Assembly: GCF_003287275.1 (NCBI RefSeq)
Contig: NZ_QEVW01000005.1
Coordinates: 62,001 to 126,000, forward strand
DNA length: 64,000 nt
Reading direction: 5' to 3'
From: Paenibacillus taichungensis
Lineage (GTDB): Bacteria > Bacillota > Bacilli > Paenibacillales > Paenibacillaceae
Shown: positions 8,602 to 19,239 of the stretch, piece after piece
Numbering within the stretch: the first letter of the stretch is position 1
How the letters are laid out: each line of letters starts with the position of its first letter
Program-made: the position numbers and the translations under genes
Notes under the pieces: model-generated
Databases searched by the model: none
What the model was told of the DNA's origin: nothing
What the model saw: the letters and a program-made list of their open reading frames with translations, nothing else

Positions 8602-11600
8602 TTAAAGTGTCTCAACATACAGGGGCTTAGACAATTCAGCAGTTCGTTTACCTGCCCACACGTCCTGAACGTAACGGCCTTCCGACTGAAGCTGATTGAG
8701 CCAATCTTTCGCTTCCTGGCGAGTTGCCCCCTTCGCCTTCTGATATGCTTGCAGCAAAGTCTCTTCCACAGCGGGAGCCATATGGCTTCCATCCCCGCAT
8801 ACGTAAATTCTTCCTTTGGCATCAAGTAAATGAAGCAAATGTTCCGCTTCCTGCAACATCAGATGCTGCACATACGTTTTGGGTTTACCCTCAACACGTG
8901 AAAAAGCCAAATGCAGCTTGACAATGCCTGCCTGTTCGTATTGTTCAAGTTCTTGACGATATATGAAATCCGAATCATTCCTGCAACCAAAAAACAAATG
9001 TGCTTCACTCAGTCGCAATCCTCTCTCTTTCAGGGCAGATCTAGCCTGAAGAAAACCTCTGAACGGTGCAACCCCCGTCCCTGGACCGACCATAATAATT
9101 GGAACATCCGGCCCTTCTGACAGCTCAAATCCGGATTCTGGCGTACGTACAAACATCAGAACACTCTCTCCCGTCTGGCAGTCGGCCAAATAAGATGAAG
9201 CCACACCACGGAATTCACCGTTGCCGCTCCATGCAGGCTCTCTCACCACAGACACTGTGATACTCGCTCGCTTGTCATTGAAGTGTGGAGAGCTGGAGAT
9301 GGAGTAATACCTGGGCTTGAGTGGAGGCAGCAGTTCAAGGAACCTTTCGAACGGCAGCTCACAGGCCTCATACTTTTCAAGTAGTTCCAGCATGGTAGTT
9401 CTATTTTGAAGTATATGTTCTCTATAGTTGCTCTCTTCCATCATCAGCTCCAGTTCGCGCTTATGAGGCGGGCACACCGTATGGTTCGCCAGCTCCTGCA
9501 ACTGAGCTCTAGTAACAGGTGCTTGCAGCTCAACACAGGAACGGAGCAATTCATTCACTTTGACTGGACGGTTCAGCGGAAGATGTGTCAACAGTGTTTC
9601 GTTCGAAGTTAATTGGATCTGAACGTCTCCTTTTAATCGGAAACGATGAAGAATGCGATTTGCGATTTCATTGGCATTTAGCGGCAGTACGCCAAGATGA
9701 TCGCCTTCTTTATAGGTCATGCCTTCAGGCAGCAGCATCTCAATGTGACGTGTACTCCGTTCACTATCCATTGCCTGAAGTTCTTCATTTACCACTATAG
9801 TCGCACAGCTGGCATGGTAGGCTTGTGCAAGTGGAAGATCGGCTTTCTCGTGAACAAATTCCATTTGAAGTGTATTTCGTGAGGAGTGCTCCATCGATTC
9901 CTTGCTAATCCCCAACGTGTTGAATATCTGAGTCCACAACACCCGCTGCCACTCTTCCACTTGTTTCTCCATATCCCCGCCAGCATCGACTTCTCCCCGA
10001 GATATCAGCCTGTTGCCCCCCAAGCTCGCTAGCTTCTCATCGACCAATCGAGGAATGCTCTGGTAGGTACCGGACCAACTCCGATCCCCGCAGCCCAGAA
10101 CTGTATAGGTCACACCATGCACCTTCTCTGACTCCGCTTCCTTTAACCATTCGATAAATGCCGCTGCATTTTGCGGAGGTTTACCATTGTACGAAGATGT
10201 CACGATGAGAACGATCCCCTCTTTAGGCAAACGGCCCATCCATTCATTCAATGTTGCTGCTTCGCTTGGAATTCCATAGGTACGGGCTTTTTCTGCAATC
10301 GCTCTGGCAATGCCTTCTGCCGTCCCCAGATTGGAGCCGTACAGTACCAGTAATGTTGGATTGGTATTCGCCGGAGTCGAAGTCGTCATCGATACCGTAA
10401 TAGGGCTGTGACCAGCTACACTTGTATGAAGTTCCTGATTATGCTTTTCATTTAAGGGTGTAACAGACGCACTCAGTTTCGGTGATACAGTACGTGTTCT
10501 CACCTGTATTCGAAAATCGCCTGGTTTTAACGTTAACGTTTGTTTCACGTCCAACTGATAGTTACTATAGTCTACCAATTCAAAATGTTTAAGTACCATA
10601 CCCAGCACAAGCGTAGCTTCATATAGAGCAAACTGCATGCCGATACATGCTCTCTCCCCATTGCCAAACGGTTTATACGCATGATGAGGTACTTGAGTCG
10701 TATCTTCAAAACGTTCCGGGCGAAATAGCTCTGCATCCTCTCCCCAGGCGCCTTTGTCACGGTGAAGCTGAGGTAGAAGAATACTGCAGCTCTCCCCTTT
10801 TTTCAGTGGAAATTTGCCACCTATGACGGTGTCTTCTTTGGCATAGACGTCAAATCCGGGAGCGGTCGGCCATAGACGCAGCGATTCACTGAGAATCATG
10901 CGAATATAAGGGAGTTGAAGGATTTCCTCGTACTGTGGAGAGTCACTTACCAACACCCGGTCCACCTCATCATAGGCCTTTTGGAGTGCTTCGGGATTGT
11001 TTAACAAAAAATAAAGGGCAAAAGATAACAAACCACTCGTCGTTTCATGTCCGGCAATGAGGAACGTGATAATCTGATACCGAATGTTCTCATCGTCCAG
11101 CGTTTCTCCGGTTTCCGGATCTTTGCCATTCAGCATACGAGCAAGCAAGTCAACCTCTTCAGGAGCAGCACTTGCTTTACGTTCTTCAATAATCTGATCA
11201 ACCAATGAGAACATCGTTTGGATGTCTTCCTCGAACTGTCGTTTGGTTTTCACCATCAGTAGATTTTGGATTTTCAAGCGCGAGCTTTTCTGCATAGCTT
11301 CATTTAATGCACGGACCATACTTTCGATAAAAGGACTGTGGTCCTGTCTGTAAAAGCTGTTAAATCGATAATTGAACCCGCACAGTCCAATGGTATCCAG
11401 TGTAAGACGTGTCATGTCATCTGCTACATCAATGGTGTCGTTGGAATTCAAACGTGCCCATTTGTTTATCAATTGTTCCGCAATGTCGACCATCATCGGA
11501 TGATAACCCTTCATCGCCTGTTTACTAAAGGTCGGAAGCAAAATATTATGGGCCTTTTTCCAGTTCGGTTCGGATGTTCTGCTTGTAAATAAACCATCAC

Positions 11601-11853
11601 CTCCAAAGGCGCGTACATTTTCGAGTTCATTGTATACAAATTTATCAAAACGAGACACGTCACATAATTCAGCCACCAGATCTGGACCAGATACAATCAA
11701 TCCAGAATAACCAGGAACGGTCAATCGATATATCGGTCCATACTCCTCTGCTAATTTCCCAAGGGACAATGTTGGTTTTTCTTTATCAATCAAGGGCAGA
11801 TTCCCGAGTGGTCCATACATCTTGGGCTGTGGAACATTAGTTGCAATACTCAT
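8602..11853 (-). CDS. Bifunctional cytochrome P450/NADPH-P450 reductase, CYP102 (BM3) type
   Basis: Self-sufficient fatty-acid hydroxylase, 1083 residues against about 1050 for P450 BM3. Order: P450 heme domain (1 to about 465) with I-helix AGHETTS, K-helix ESLR and heme-ligand loop [10 protein letters not shown] (Cys403); FMN flavodoxin domain from about 490 ([14 protein letters not shown]); FAD/NADPH reductase domain with [21 protein letters not shown] and [10 protein letters not shown]. All cofactor motifs are intact. Start ATG 11853 with GGGAGAGGG upstream. Relatives are repressed by TetR-type proteins sensing fatty acids; no such regulator is adjacent here, but the promoter overlaps inverted repeats. 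Cytosolic and probably monocistronic. Confidence 0.97.
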   Translation of the reverse strand: MSIATNVPQPKMYGPLGNLPLIDKEKPTLSLGKLAEEYGPIYRLTVPGYSGLIVSGPDLVAELCDVSRFDKFVYNELENVRAFGGDGLFTSRTSEPNWKKAHNILLPTFSKQAMKGYHPMMVDIAEQLINKWARLNSNDTIDVADDMTRLTLDTIGLCGFNYRFNSFYRQDHSPFIESMVRALNEAMQKSSRLKIQNLLMVKTKRQFEEDIQTMFSLVDQIIEERKASAAPEEVDLLARMLNGKDPETGETLDDENIRYQIITFLIAGHETTSGLLSFALYFLLNNPEALQKAYDEVDRVLVSDSPQYEEILQLPYIRMILSESLRLWPTAPGFDVYAKEDTVIGGKFPLKKGESCSILLPQLHRDKGAWGEDAELFRPERFEDTTQVPHHAYKPFGNGERACIGMQFALYEATLVLGMVLKHFELVDYSNYQLDVKQTLTLKPGDFRIQVRTRTVSPKLSASVTPLNEKHNQELHTSVAGHSPITVSMTTSTPANTNPTLLVLYGSNLGTAEGIARAIAEKARTYGIPSEAATLNEWMGRLPKEGIVLIVTSSYNGKPPQNAAAFIEWLKEAESEKVHGVTYTVLGCGDRSWSGTYQSIPRLVDEKLASLGGNRLISRGEVDAGGDMEKQVEEWQRVLWTQIFNTLGISKESMEHSSRNTLQMEFVHEKADLPLAQAYHASCATIVVNEELQAMDSERSTRHIEMLLPEGMTYKEGDHLGVLPLNANEIANRILHRFRLKGDVQIQLTSNETLLTHLPLNRPVKVNELLRSCVELQAPVTRAQLQELANHTVCPPHKRELELMMEESNYREHILQNRTTMLELLEKYEACELPFERFLELLPPLKPRYYSISSSPHFNDKRASITVSVVREPAWSGNGEFRGVASSYLADCQTGESVLMFVRTPESGFELSEGPDVPIIMVGPGTGVAPFRGFLQARSALKERGLRLSEAHLFFGCRNDSDFIYRQELEQYEQAGIVKLHLAFSRVEGKPKTYVQHLMLQEAEHLLHLLDAKGRIYVCGDGSHMAPAVEETLLQAYQKAKGATRQEAKDWLNQLQSEGRYVQDVWAGKRTAELSKPLYVETL

Positions 11854-11880
11854 TTTAAACACCCTCTCCCAGAGTTTAAA

Positions 11881-11909
11881 ATGATAGTATCATCTATCAT
11901 TTGATACAA
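11881..11909 (-). promoter_or_regulatory. Promoter with overlapping operator-like inverted repeats, P450 fusion
   Basis: Minus-strand -35 TTGTAT (11904-11909), 17-bp spacer, -10 TATCAT (11881-11886). The same bases hold two inverted repeats: ATGATAG-N6-CTATCAT (11881-11900, perfect arms) and GTATCA-N9-TGATAC (11887-11907, perfect arms). Binding there would block the promoter, so repression is the simplest reading. Confidence 0.6.
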
Positions 11910-12015
11910 TAATAAACCGTAAACGAATGAAAATCAAATATTGATTTTATGTCAAAAACGGTCGGAATTAATCCACTTATCGATGGAGAAGATCTACTAA
12001 ATGATCGATTAAACA

Positions 12016-12048
12016 CAAAAAGGGAATTGCGTTTGCAATCCCCTTTTT
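12016..12048 (-). terminator. Rho-independent terminator of the thioredoxin-reductase-like gene
   Basis: AAAAAGGGAATTGC-GTTT-GCAATCCCCTTTTT, about 70 bp after the flavoprotein stop on the minus strand; symmetric enough to act both ways. Confidence 0.85.
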
Positions 12049-12115
12049 GATCAGATCTATTTTGTTGACTTTTTGTTTGTGCAAAGTACTGAACAAGAAA
12101 TTGTACAACGCTACT

Positions 12116-13045
12116 CTACGGGTTTAAATGTTTACCGCGCTCATCCCAGGCTTCCTGATTAAGTTCACTGTTAATTGTTACAGCGGTTAATGCACCAAGG
12201 GACGCCGCAGTAATGGCTTGGTACAACTCCGATGCTGCATCTCCAGCGCTGAACAGACCCGGCACGGTTGTTTTGCCGAAATCATCTACAACGACTGTAC
12301 CCGCATCCGTAACCTCACAGCCTATTGTCTGCGGAAGTTCTGATCCAGCCGTAAGTTTCGGTCCAAAGAAAATCCCCGTGCACGAAATTTCGGTACCATC
12401 TTCTAACACAACCTGCTGCACCATACCATTGCTTGATTCAATAGATTGAATTGGAGAGTCCCATATCGGGACACCATGCTGCTTCAATTCATCCCGCTGC
12501 TCATCCGTCAATTCATCCGGTCCATTTGTGCAAATGGTAAACTGACTTGTCCAGCCGGAAATGGTCTTGGCCATATGAAATGCCTTGGCTCCATTCACAA
12601 TGATGACAAGCCGTTGATCTCTTAATTCCCATCCATCGCAATAAGGGCATACAAAAGCACTCTTGCCATATACCTCTTTCAACCCGCTAATATCCAGTGG
12701 AAGATCTTTTTTCCCCACTGCAAACAAAATTTTCTTCGTGCGATAGACGACTCCATGGGCCGTTGTAACTTGGAAATCACCATCTGTTCCTGTCACTGAA
12801 GTCGCTGTGTCCCCTACAAAATGAACGGACGGATAAGCGCTAATCTGTTCTTTTGCAACCTTCCGAAATTCACGTGGACTTGCACCATCTCGCGTCAGGA
12901 AACCGTGTGTTTCACGCGTGACCCAATTACGTGGGCGTTCATCATCTATGACCACAACATGTTTGCGAGCTCGTCCTAGTACAAGTGCGGCATTAAGACC
13001 CGCCGGTCCTCCGCCTATAATTAATACATCCATCTTTTGATCCAT
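12116..13045 (-). CDS. Thioredoxin-reductase-like FAD/NAD(P)-dependent disulfide oxidoreductase
   Basis: Cytosolic flavoprotein of 309 residues. N-terminal FAD-binding GGGPAGLNAALVLGRA, a redox pair in CPYCDGWE near residue 140, and the C-terminal FAD motif GLFSAGDAASE. The redox motif differs from the CATC of housekeeping thioredoxin reductase and resembles the CPYC-type motif of TrxR-like dithiol oxidases, so thioredoxin need not be its substrate. Start ATG 13045 with GAAAGGG upstream; a GTG three codons earlier lies within the site. Its promoter layout mirrors that of the neighbouring P450 fusion, which suggests co-regulation. The physiological partner is unknown. Confidence 0.88.
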   Translation of the reverse strand: MDQKMDVLIIGGGPAGLNAALVLGRARKHVVVIDDERPRNWVTRETHGFLTRDGASPREFRKVAKEQISAYPSVHFVGDTATSVTGTDGDFQVTTAHGVVYRTKKILFAVGKKDLPLDISGLKEVYGKSAFVCPYCDGWELRDQRLVIIVNGAKAFHMAKTISGWTSQFTICTNGPDELTDEQRDELKQHGVPIWDSPIQSIESSNGMVQQVVLEDGTEISCTGIFFGPKLTAGSELPQTIGCEVTDAGTVVVDDFGKTTVPGLFSAGDAASELYQAITAASLGALTAVTINSELNQEAWDERGKHLNP

Positions 13046-13062
13046 ATTTAACACCCTTTCCA

Positions 13063-13089
13063 GATATTTAATATCCTTTATTGATACAA
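13063..13089 (-). promoter_or_regulatory. Candidate promoter and palindrome of the flavoprotein gene
   Basis: Minus-strand TTGTAT (-35, up to 13089), 17-bp spacer, TATCTG (-10), the same arrangement as the P450 promoter, including the shared 9-mer TTGATACAA. The palindrome GATATT-T-AATATC (13063-13075) sits at the -10. The rest of the 13046-13432 gap is AT-rich with nothing else I can name, apart from the ctaB promoter. Confidence 0.45.
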
Positions 13090-13382
13090 AAAAAGGTCTA
13101 TCCTGATTACATCTTGCCGCTTACAGCTGTTCTCTAATAGAAACAATGCAAGAAGAAATCAATCATACCATTAAAGACCTCTTATATCTACATTAAACAA
13201 ATAAAATTCATTATGCAAGAAAAATTTTCTTTTCTCGTTATTGCTGCTGCTCAACTTCAATGACCTGTATCACAGAAAATCATTTTTAACAATTAAAAAA
13301 AACCTTGTTTTTAAATTGTTCACAATCAAATGACATTATTTTAAATACTAAATCGTTAATTTATTCACATAGTGTATTGAAT

Positions 13383-13391
13383 GCTATAATA
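13383..13391 (+). promoter_or_regulatory. Extended -10 promoter element of ctaB
   Basis: TG-C-TATAAT about 45 bp upstream of the TTG start, with only a weak -35 (TTCACA-like). It fits an extended -10 sigma-A promoter. Confidence 0.5.
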
Positions 13392-13432
13392 AAAACACGA
13401 GATATATAAGTATAGATATAGGAAGTGAGTTC

Positions 13433-14365
13433 TTGAAAACATTGAATAAAGGGGCACGGCCCGAAATCAGCCTGGAGTATACTAGCTCGATTCCGAAAGT
13501 ATTTTTTGATACGATCAAGATCGGAATTATCAAATCCAATCTGATCGCCATGTTTGCCGGTTTAAGTTTGGCTTTGTATGTATTTGATGCATCTATCTTA
13601 GCTAATATTGTACCCATTATCCTCTCTGTCATCGGGTCTTCCCTGATTATCGGAGCGGCGGGGGTGTTTAACAATTTGTATGATCGGGATATCGATGCGA
13701 TCATGGAGCGCACCAAAACACGTCCAACGGTAACGGGTCGTGTTGATACCAAAACAGGTTTGATCCTCGGTATTGCCATTACGATTATCGGGGGCATCAT
13801 GTTGTATATCGCTTCCCCTTCGGCTGCCGTATTCGGCATATTGGGACTGTTGTTGTACGTGTTCCCTTATACGATGTGGACCAAGCGGACAACGGTATAC
13901 AATACGGAAGTAGGGAGTCTTTCAGGCGCTGTTCCTCCACTCATTGGTTGGGCAGCCATTTCGCCAGAACTGGGTCATTATGAAATTTGGGCTTTGGTTG
14001 TTACCATGCTGTTGTGGCAGATGCCTCACTTCTATGGCATTGCCATCCGGAGATTTGATGAGTACAAAGCGGCTGGCGTTCCCATGCTTCCTGTTGTAAA
14101 AGGAATCAGACGAACATACATCCAGACAAATGTTTATCTGGTATTGTTGTTATTCTCCAGCTTCTTGTTCTGGCCGATGAGTCCGTTCATTGCCATTGTT
14201 GCGTTTCTGGTAAGTTTGGCATGGCTTATCCTTAGTGTGGCAACCTTCGATAAGAAAGAAACGAAGAAATGGTCACATAAAATGTTTATTTTCTCCATAA
14301 ACCACATTACGATCATCTTCCTGGTCATTATTGCGTATTCATTAATTGCGCCGCTGATCAAATAA
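13433..14365 (+). CDS. ctaB: Protoheme IX farnesyltransferase (heme O synthase), CtaB/CtaO
   Basis: Transfers a farnesyl group to heme B to make heme O for terminal oxidases; integral membrane UbiA-family enzyme of 310 residues with 8-9 helices. The first Asp-rich motif NNLYDRDIDAIMERTKTRP is intact, and the second loop has FYGIAIRRFDEYKAAGVPMLP. Start TTG at 13433 with GGAAGTGAG upstream. No oxidase or ctaA genes adjoin it, so it is a solitary copy; a second ctaB inside a cta operon elsewhere would be usual in this group. A bidirectional terminator follows. Confidence 0.95.
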   Translation: MKTLNKGARPEISLEYTSSIPKVFFDTIKIGIIKSNLIAMFAGLSLALYVFDASILANIVPIILSVIGSSLIIGAAGVFNNLYDRDIDAIMERTKTRPTVTGRVDTKTGLILGIAITIIGGIMLYIASPSAAVFGILGLLLYVFPYTMWTKRTTVYNTEVGSLSGAVPPLIGWAAISPELGHYEIWALVVTMLLWQMPHFYGIAIRRFDEYKAAGVPMLPVVKGIRRTYIQTNVYLVLLLFSSFLFWPMSPFIAIVAFLVSLAWLILSVATFDKKETKKWSHKMFIFSINHITIIFLVIIAYSLIAPLIK

Positions 14366-14382
14366 AGATTGACCAAATGAGC

Positions 14383-14448
14383 AATAATAAAAGCCGTACA
14401 GATCTTAACTCTTTCAAAAGAAGAGTTGTCTGTACGGCTTTTATTATT
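14383..14448. terminator. Bidirectional terminator between ctaB and the ABC exporter
   Basis: Twenty-base arm AATAATAAAAGCCGTACAGA (14383-14402) matched by its complement ending at 14448, with a secondary AACTCTT/AAGAGTT helix inside. Confidence 0.92.
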
Positions 14449-14471
14449 TGTTATATATCGTATACCTTATT

Positions 14472-16241
14472 CTATCCCACTTTAACCGGTGTTTGCTCAC
14501 CTTGCCAAAGCAGCTGCATCTCTTCATTAGTAGCAAGCAAATCTGATAAGCTGCCTTCGGCCTCAATTCGTCCATCCTTCATGACGATGATATGATCTGC
14601 CTTCGCAAGTGCTGCTCTGCGGTGAGACACCGCAATACATGTGACATCTGGTTCTTGGAACAGGCCTTCCCAGACCTGTTGCTCGGTTTCCACATCCAAC
14701 GCACTGGACAGATCATCGAAGATGAACAGATCTGCTTCCGTCATCAGCATACGTCCGGTAGCCGCACGTTGAATCTGACCACCAGACAACATCACACCTC
14801 TTGGACCTACGGACGTTTCGAGACCTTGATCCAGGTTTTGAATATCCTTATCCATAACAGCCAAACGAATGGCTTTTGCAAGCGTGACTTCCGTACGGCC
14901 CTGTTTACCCTGAACAATATTCTCTTTCAGCGTATCACTGAACAGTCGGGGTACTTGCGGCGTATATGCTGCTCTGGGCGGCATCAGGAAGGTAGCGGGG
15001 TCTACATCTTTACCATTCCAACGAATCGTGCCCTCCTGTTTGGGCAGCAGTCCCAGAAGTGTGCGGACCAGAGTCGACTTGCCAGAACCGATCCGTCCAG
15101 TAATGACCAGAAACTGTCCCCGCTTCACACGGAAGCTGATATCCTTTATTCCATTTGCAGAATGAGGGTATTGGTACGCCAGATTGCTGATCTCCAGCTC
15201 TCTTAGCTTCTCTTTGGGATCTCTCTGTTCATTGGGAAGCTCAGGCGGATCTTCATTCAGATACGTCTCTCTGAAATCCATGATCCGGTCTTCCTCCCCA
15301 GGACGAAACAAGGTTCGCATCCGGTCAAAAGATACTTTGAGCCGTTTATGTTGAAATACCATATAGCCAAACAATGAAATACTAAAACCAATATTGGCAA
15401 GATAACTGGTGAACAAAGCAAAATTACCTACGGTGAAATTGCCGGATTTCATCTCGGCTGCACACATCAGGAGAATGAGACCTGTACAGATACTGAGCAC
15501 ATGTTGATTAAGTGATCTCATCCACTGTTTGAACAGATTATCCCGGAGTGCGGCTTGACGACGTTCTTCATTCAGTTTGTTAAAACGAGCAGAGACATGC
15601 TCTTCTGCCTGCCCAAGTTTCAGTGCCTGCACCGCTCCAAATGTTTCAGCAATGAAACTGGTGATTCGTCCTGTCGACTCACGATTAACCTGTGCATATC
15701 GACGAGCCCGATTACCAGACAAGTTATTTAGTAACGTTACGATTACCAGCGGCAATACCGCAACGAGAGTGATTTTCCAGTTAATGTTCGCCATGATGAC
15801 GATGGATACGATGGCGAACACGAGCCGTCCCCAGAAATCCACCCAGGATTCTATATACTCAACCACTTCATCCACATCATCTCGAAAGCGGCTCATCGCC
15901 TCCCCCGGTGAAGCCGGCAGATTACGTCCTGGCCAGCGCATAATCCCAGCGAGCATATTGGTACGCAGAATGGCCTGAATATGGTAGATATACGTGATCC
16001 ATGCATAGAATGCGGCAAAAAACGTTCCTACTCTTACCGCTCTGACCAAAGCAATGAAGATCAGCGGAGCTGCCAGCCACATATAATCACTGGAACCCGC
16101 CGTTGCCCGGTCAAAAAACCACTGCATCCCAATCCCTATTGCCAGCGGTAAAGAATGAAATATGCACCACGACAATCCGTTGATCAAAAATAGAAAAGGC
16201 CTGAATCGAAACAAACGGCCTATAAATCCGGTTACATTCAC
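14472..16241 (-). CDS. ABC exporter half-transporter B (fused membrane and ATPase), degenerate catalytic site
   Basis: One half of a heterodimeric multidrug-type exporter, 589 residues: six-helix membrane domain (to about 320), then ATPase with Walker [10 protein letters not shown], signature LSGGQIQR, Walker B LFIFDD and switch VSHRR. The residue after the Walker B Asp is Asp, not the catalytic Glu, so its own site should hydrolyse ATP poorly. Its consensus signature would complete the partner's active site. ATG at 16241 overlaps the partner's TGA in ATGA, which implies coupled synthesis and 1:1 stoichiometry. Resembles BmrC/D and LmrC/D-type pairs; substrate unknown. Confidence 0.93.
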   Translation of the reverse strand: MNVTGFIGRLFRFRPFLFLINGLSWCIFHSLPLAIGIGMQWFFDRATAGSSDYMWLAAPLIFIALVRAVRVGTFFAAFYAWITYIYHIQAILRTNMLAGIMRWPGRNLPASPGEAMSRFRDDVDEVVEYIESWVDFWGRLVFAIVSIVIMANINWKITLVAVLPLVIVTLLNNLSGNRARRYAQVNRESTGRITSFIAETFGAVQALKLGQAEEHVSARFNKLNEERRQAALRDNLFKQWMRSLNQHVLSICTGLILLMCAAEMKSGNFTVGNFALFTSYLANIGFSISLFGYMVFQHKRLKVSFDRMRTLFRPGEEDRIMDFRETYLNEDPPELPNEQRDPKEKLRELEISNLAYQYPHSANGIKDISFRVKRGQFLVITGRIGSGKSTLVRTLLGLLPKQEGTIRWNGKDVDPATFLMPPRAAYTPQVPRLFSDTLKENIVQGKQGRTEVTLAKAIRLAVMDKDIQNLDQGLETSVGPRGVMLSGGQIQRAATGRMLMTEADLFIFDDLSSALDVETEQQVWEGLFQEPDVTCIAVSHRRAALAKADHIIVMKDGRIEAEGSLSDLLATNEEMQLLWQGEQTPVKVG

Positions 16242-17983
16242 GCCAATTCCTCCTCTCGCCCTGTAATCAGCAATCTGGCATAATGTGAGGCTGGATCGCT
16301 TGCGAGTACTTCTCTGGCTCCGAATTCCAGTACCTTGCCATCACCCAGAACCATAATCTGATCGACCTTCTCCAAAGTAGCCAGGCGATGTGCAATAATA
16401 ATTCCCGTACATTGCTTCATCAACTGATCGATGGCAGACTGAAGCATACTCTCCGTAGCGGCATCCAGCCGTGAGGAAGGCTCATCGAGAATAACCAGGC
16501 TAGGTTCAGTCAGAAATACTCGCGTCAGGGCAAACAATTGAGCTTCCCCAGCGGATAATGAAGAACCGCCTGCTTTTAGATGTGTGTCCAACCCTGCGGG
16601 CTGTGATTCAATCCAGTGACTTAATCCAAGTCGATCCGTTGTCTCCTTGATGATCTGATCCGAGACGTCCTGGTTGAACAGCGTTAAATTGTCTCGCAAC
16701 GTACCATCGAACAGCTGTACATCCTGCGTAACCATACCAACCCTGCGGTAAAGTGCAGGCAAGGTAAGCTCTGTAATATCTTTGCCACCCACACGGATTG
16801 TTCCGCTATCCAGATTGTACAGGCGCAGAAGTACCCGACTGAGACTTGATTTTCCACTACCCGTACGACCGATGATACCAAGCCGCTCGCCAGGTTTAAT
16901 GGCAAAGTTAATATTCTGCAATACAGGTTTAGCATCGTTATAACTGAAGTTCACCTGTCTGAATTCCAGACCAAGCGGCCCTTCTGGCAGCTCATCTTCT
17001 CTTCCGTTTTCGATCTCGCTGCGTAAAGACAACAGTTCTCTCGAACGAAGCATACCTGATTTCGCCTTCTGAAACTCTTGAACCTGATCACCCAACATCT
17101 CAATCGGATCATTAAGCATCTGAGTGTATTGATATATCAGAAACAGAGTTCCGATGCTGATGATACCTTGCATGTAGTAATGAACACCGAGCAGAAGTAC
17201 CGCCGTGACTGCAAGTGCGAACAGAATGACTGTTGTATTCCATGGAATCACCCGAAGCAGCCAGGCTTTCCTTCCTTTTTGAAATACAACACGCATCGTG
17301 CGATAAAAACGATTCATTACATACGGGACATGCCCGTTCGCTTGAACATCTTCAATTCCCGCAATACGCTCTTCAATTAATCCGAACAAAGATGCACTCG
17401 CTTCCCGCTCATTTTTGGAAGAGTTTACTCCCAGATTCCGAATGAACACCATAAACAGAATCGATAATAATGTAAACACCGTCATGACGATCGCAATCGG
17501 TACGTTGACAGTGAACATAAATCCAAGAATTCCGGCAAGCAAGACAAAGCTCCCCACCACCTGCACAATGAACATCGCGAAGAAGTTGGAGATACTCGTC
17601 ACATCACCATCCACCCGTTCGATCATCTCTCCCGGCGTCTTTACATTATGAAACCGCATATCGAGACGCAGACAATGCTTCAGGAGATCTCCCCGTAATC
17701 GGTTCGTTGCTCGCCAGGCCACGTCATTCCCCAGATAACTGACAGCTACAGTAATCAATTGATTGACGATGGCAACAATCAGAAACAATCCCGCAAGCTG
17801 GATCAGGTTAGAAAGGATTCCCCCACTTGCCGCTGTATCGATGAATCGTTTGATAATCTGTGGATTTAGGAGCTGCAGTCCTGTTGAAGTTAGCAACATC
17901 ACCATAAGTATGGCCAATCGGCCTTTGACTGGTTTTAGATATTGCAGCAGCCAGGACATGGAGCGTTTCTCTGTTTTGGGCAT
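16238..17983 (-). CDS. ABC exporter half-transporter A (fused membrane and ATPase)
   Basis: Partner of the downstream half-transporter, 581 residues. N-terminal six-helix domain beginning [19 protein letters not shown], then ATPase with Walker [10 protein letters not shown], signature LSAGEAQ, Walker [10 protein letters not shown] and switch IAHRLAT. It keeps the catalytic Glu but has a non-consensus signature, exactly complementary to the partner: one competent and one degenerate ATP site in the heterodimer. Start ATG 17983 with GGGGTGAGGGG upstream; first gene of a two-gene operon. Likely exports a hydrophobic drug, lipid or peptide. Confidence 0.93.
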   Translation of the reverse strand: MPKTEKRSMSWLLQYLKPVKGRLAILMVMLLTSTGLQLLNPQIIKRFIDTAASGGILSNLIQLAGLFLIVAIVNQLITVAVSYLGNDVAWRATNRLRGDLLKHCLRLDMRFHNVKTPGEMIERVDGDVTSISNFFAMFIVQVVGSFVLLAGILGFMFTVNVPIAIVMTVFTLLSILFMVFIRNLGVNSSKNEREASASLFGLIEERIAGIEDVQANGHVPYVMNRFYRTMRVVFQKGRKAWLLRVIPWNTTVILFALAVTAVLLLGVHYYMQGIISIGTLFLIYQYTQMLNDPIEMLGDQVQEFQKAKSGMLRSRELLSLRSEIENGREDELPEGPLGLEFRQVNFSYNDAKPVLQNINFAIKPGERLGIIGRTGSGKSSLSRVLLRLYNLDSGTIRVGGKDITELTLPALYRRVGMVTQDVQLFDGTLRDNLTLFNQDVSDQIIKETTDRLGLSHWIESQPAGLDTHLKAGGSSLSAGEAQLFALTRVFLTEPSLVILDEPSSRLDAATESMLQSAIDQLMKQCTGIIIAHRLATLEKVDQIMVLGDGKVLEFGAREVLASDPASHYARLLITGREEELA

Positions 17984-18120
17984 AGCCCCTCACCCCTTCG
18001 TATAACATTTCTATTTGATTTTGGTGATTCAAAGCATTTTGCTTCCTCACTAAGATGAATCATACATAATAACAATAAATGCAACATTTCCTACCCGTGG
18101 ATGAATCTTACCAAGTGTGT

Positions 18121-18852
18121 TTACCATTTAACATTCTCCCAATCCCTCTGGCATTCTTCCCGAAATCTTTGCACCCATTGTTCAGAAATCTCGTCTGCAA
18201 TCTGGTCAAAGAACGGGGGCGATACGATTACACCGTCAGTTTGAACATCCAAAAACGCTAGCACTTTCATGACGGTCCCTTCGTAATCTTGTATAAAATC
18301 CTCATAAACAATTGTCAACGACACAATACCTGACTCGGACAGAAAATCTTCAATGGCAGCTTCGCACATATTACTCTCCACAAGCAGGTGTTTAATCGCA
18401 TCAAAGTTATATTGATCTGCAATATCTTGTAACTGGGGGCTGTCTCCGTGCTTGCGGTGCCATTCACCCGAGACAATGGCTCTCCACCATGACACAGCCA
18501 ATCTGACTTTGTTGCGACGCGTCATGTAAATATGCTTTGTGCAATTTGGAAAGCCCGTACTCCATACCTCAGCACGCGATAACGCTGTTGGTAGACTATA
18601 GAGACTGCGGAATGCGTCTATCCATCGTTGTTCAAAATTAATTTTGATTCCGAATACTCCGTTCGATGTTGTACCCTGATCCCAGATCTGCTCCAGATCT
18701 TCACGCTTTAATGTGTCTGGACTCTTATGCTGATAATGCAGCCACTCACTCGGATATCCTGCGACACCCGTAGAACTTAAGGCTTCACCCAGCAGAGTAC
18801 TGCCGGTTCGTTGAGAAAACCATATGGTATAACTTTGAGTAGGTCGTTTCAT
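18121..18852 (-). CDS. Stf0-family sulfotransferase
   Basis: Predicted PAPS-dependent sulfotransferase of 243 residues. The 5'-phosphosulfate loop is FSQRTGSTLLGEAL at the N-terminus, followed by the GYPSEWLHY segment and a 3'-phosphate-binding region near RRNKVRLAVSWWRAIVSGEWHR, split here by its WW pair. These are features of the Stf0 family, whose founding member sulfates trehalose in mycobacteria. The C-terminus (IVYEDFIQDYEGTVMKVLAFL) is also typical. Start ATG 18852 with GAGAGG upstream. It is preceded by a promoter, a structured leader and a terminator hairpin, so expression may be riboregulated. The acceptor substrate here is unknown. Confidence 0.82.
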   Translation of the reverse strand: MKRPTQSYTIWFSQRTGSTLLGEALSSTGVAGYPSEWLHYQHKSPDTLKREDLEQIWDQGTTSNGVFGIKINFEQRWIDAFRSLYSLPTALSRAEVWSTGFPNCTKHIYMTRRNKVRLAVSWWRAIVSGEWHRKHGDSPQLQDIADQYNFDAIKHLLVESNMCEAAIEDFLSESGIVSLTIVYEDFIQDYEGTVMKVLAFLDVQTDGVIVSPPFFDQIADEISEQWVQRFREECQRDWENVKW

Positions 18853-18948
18853 ATTGCTGCCTCTCTTTCTCCCCTTAGGGGTGATTCCCCACCAAAAAGC
18901 ACTACAAAATCTCCCTTCCATGTGCAACAAATTGGGTGGAATGCATGC

Positions 18949-18984
18949 AAAAAAGCCATAGATGAACTAATGTTCATCTACAGC
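18949..18984 (-). terminator. Intrinsic terminator in the leader of the sulfotransferase gene
   Basis: Read on the minus strand: GC, then TAGATGAAC-ATTA-GTTCATCTA, GC and T6. It is about 100 nt upstream of the sulfotransferase start and 350 bp after the preceding MFS gene, with a promoter between them, so it ends a separate transcript or acts as an attenuator. Confidence 0.85.
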
Positions 18985-19204
18985 TTGTAACAATAAGAGA
19001 ACCATATGAAATAAGAAGCGTTTCCGGATTTCTCCTCTGCACGCAATAATGATGAGCGTCCACGACAGGGGTGCACAAACATGACTGTCCAAACGCCAAC
19101 ACAAAAAAATTGGTTAAGTCACTTGCTCATGCGTATTCAGTTATCGATTCAGAATGCGCCCTGTCTGGAACATGTTCATCTTAACCACCCGTCACACATA
19201 TTTG
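18985..19204 (-). ncRNA. Candidate structured leader RNA or small RNA ahead of the sulfotransferase
   Basis: A sigma-A-like promoter starts a minus-strand transcript near 19204, and an intrinsic terminator ends it at about 18949. In between I see paired segments: CTTAACC (19180-19186) with GGTTAAG (19112-19118), enclosing GCGTATTC (19131-19138) with GAATGCGC (19152-19159); and GCGT+GACAG (19056-19068) with CTGTC+ACGC (19085-19096). It lacks the T-box, S-box and RAT signatures that I know. It could be a riboswitch or attenuator for the sulfotransferase, or an independent small RNA. No convincing protein frame fills it. Confidence 0.45.
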
Positions 19205-19210
19205 TTGTTT

Positions 19211-19239
19211 ATTGTATTCGCTCCACTGTAATCCGTCAA
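19211..19239 (-). promoter_or_regulatory. Sigma-A promoter driving the leader RNA
   Basis: Minus-strand TTGACG (19234-19239), 17-bp spacer, TACAAT (19211-19216); five of six consensus bases at each hexamer. Confidence 0.75.

Noticed and set aside
13311-13325. ATTGT-TC-ACAAT as a Rex or Fnr site upstream of ctaB
   Set aside because: Only one half-site is close to consensus; too weak to assign in AT-rich DNA.
13384-13839. 151-residue open frame on the minus strand over ctaB
   Set aside because: Shadow of ctaB; the ctaB reading has the intact prenyltransferase motifs.
14592-15206. 204-residue open frame on the plus strand
   Set aside because: Antisense to the ATPase domain of the ABC exporter, with no start signals.
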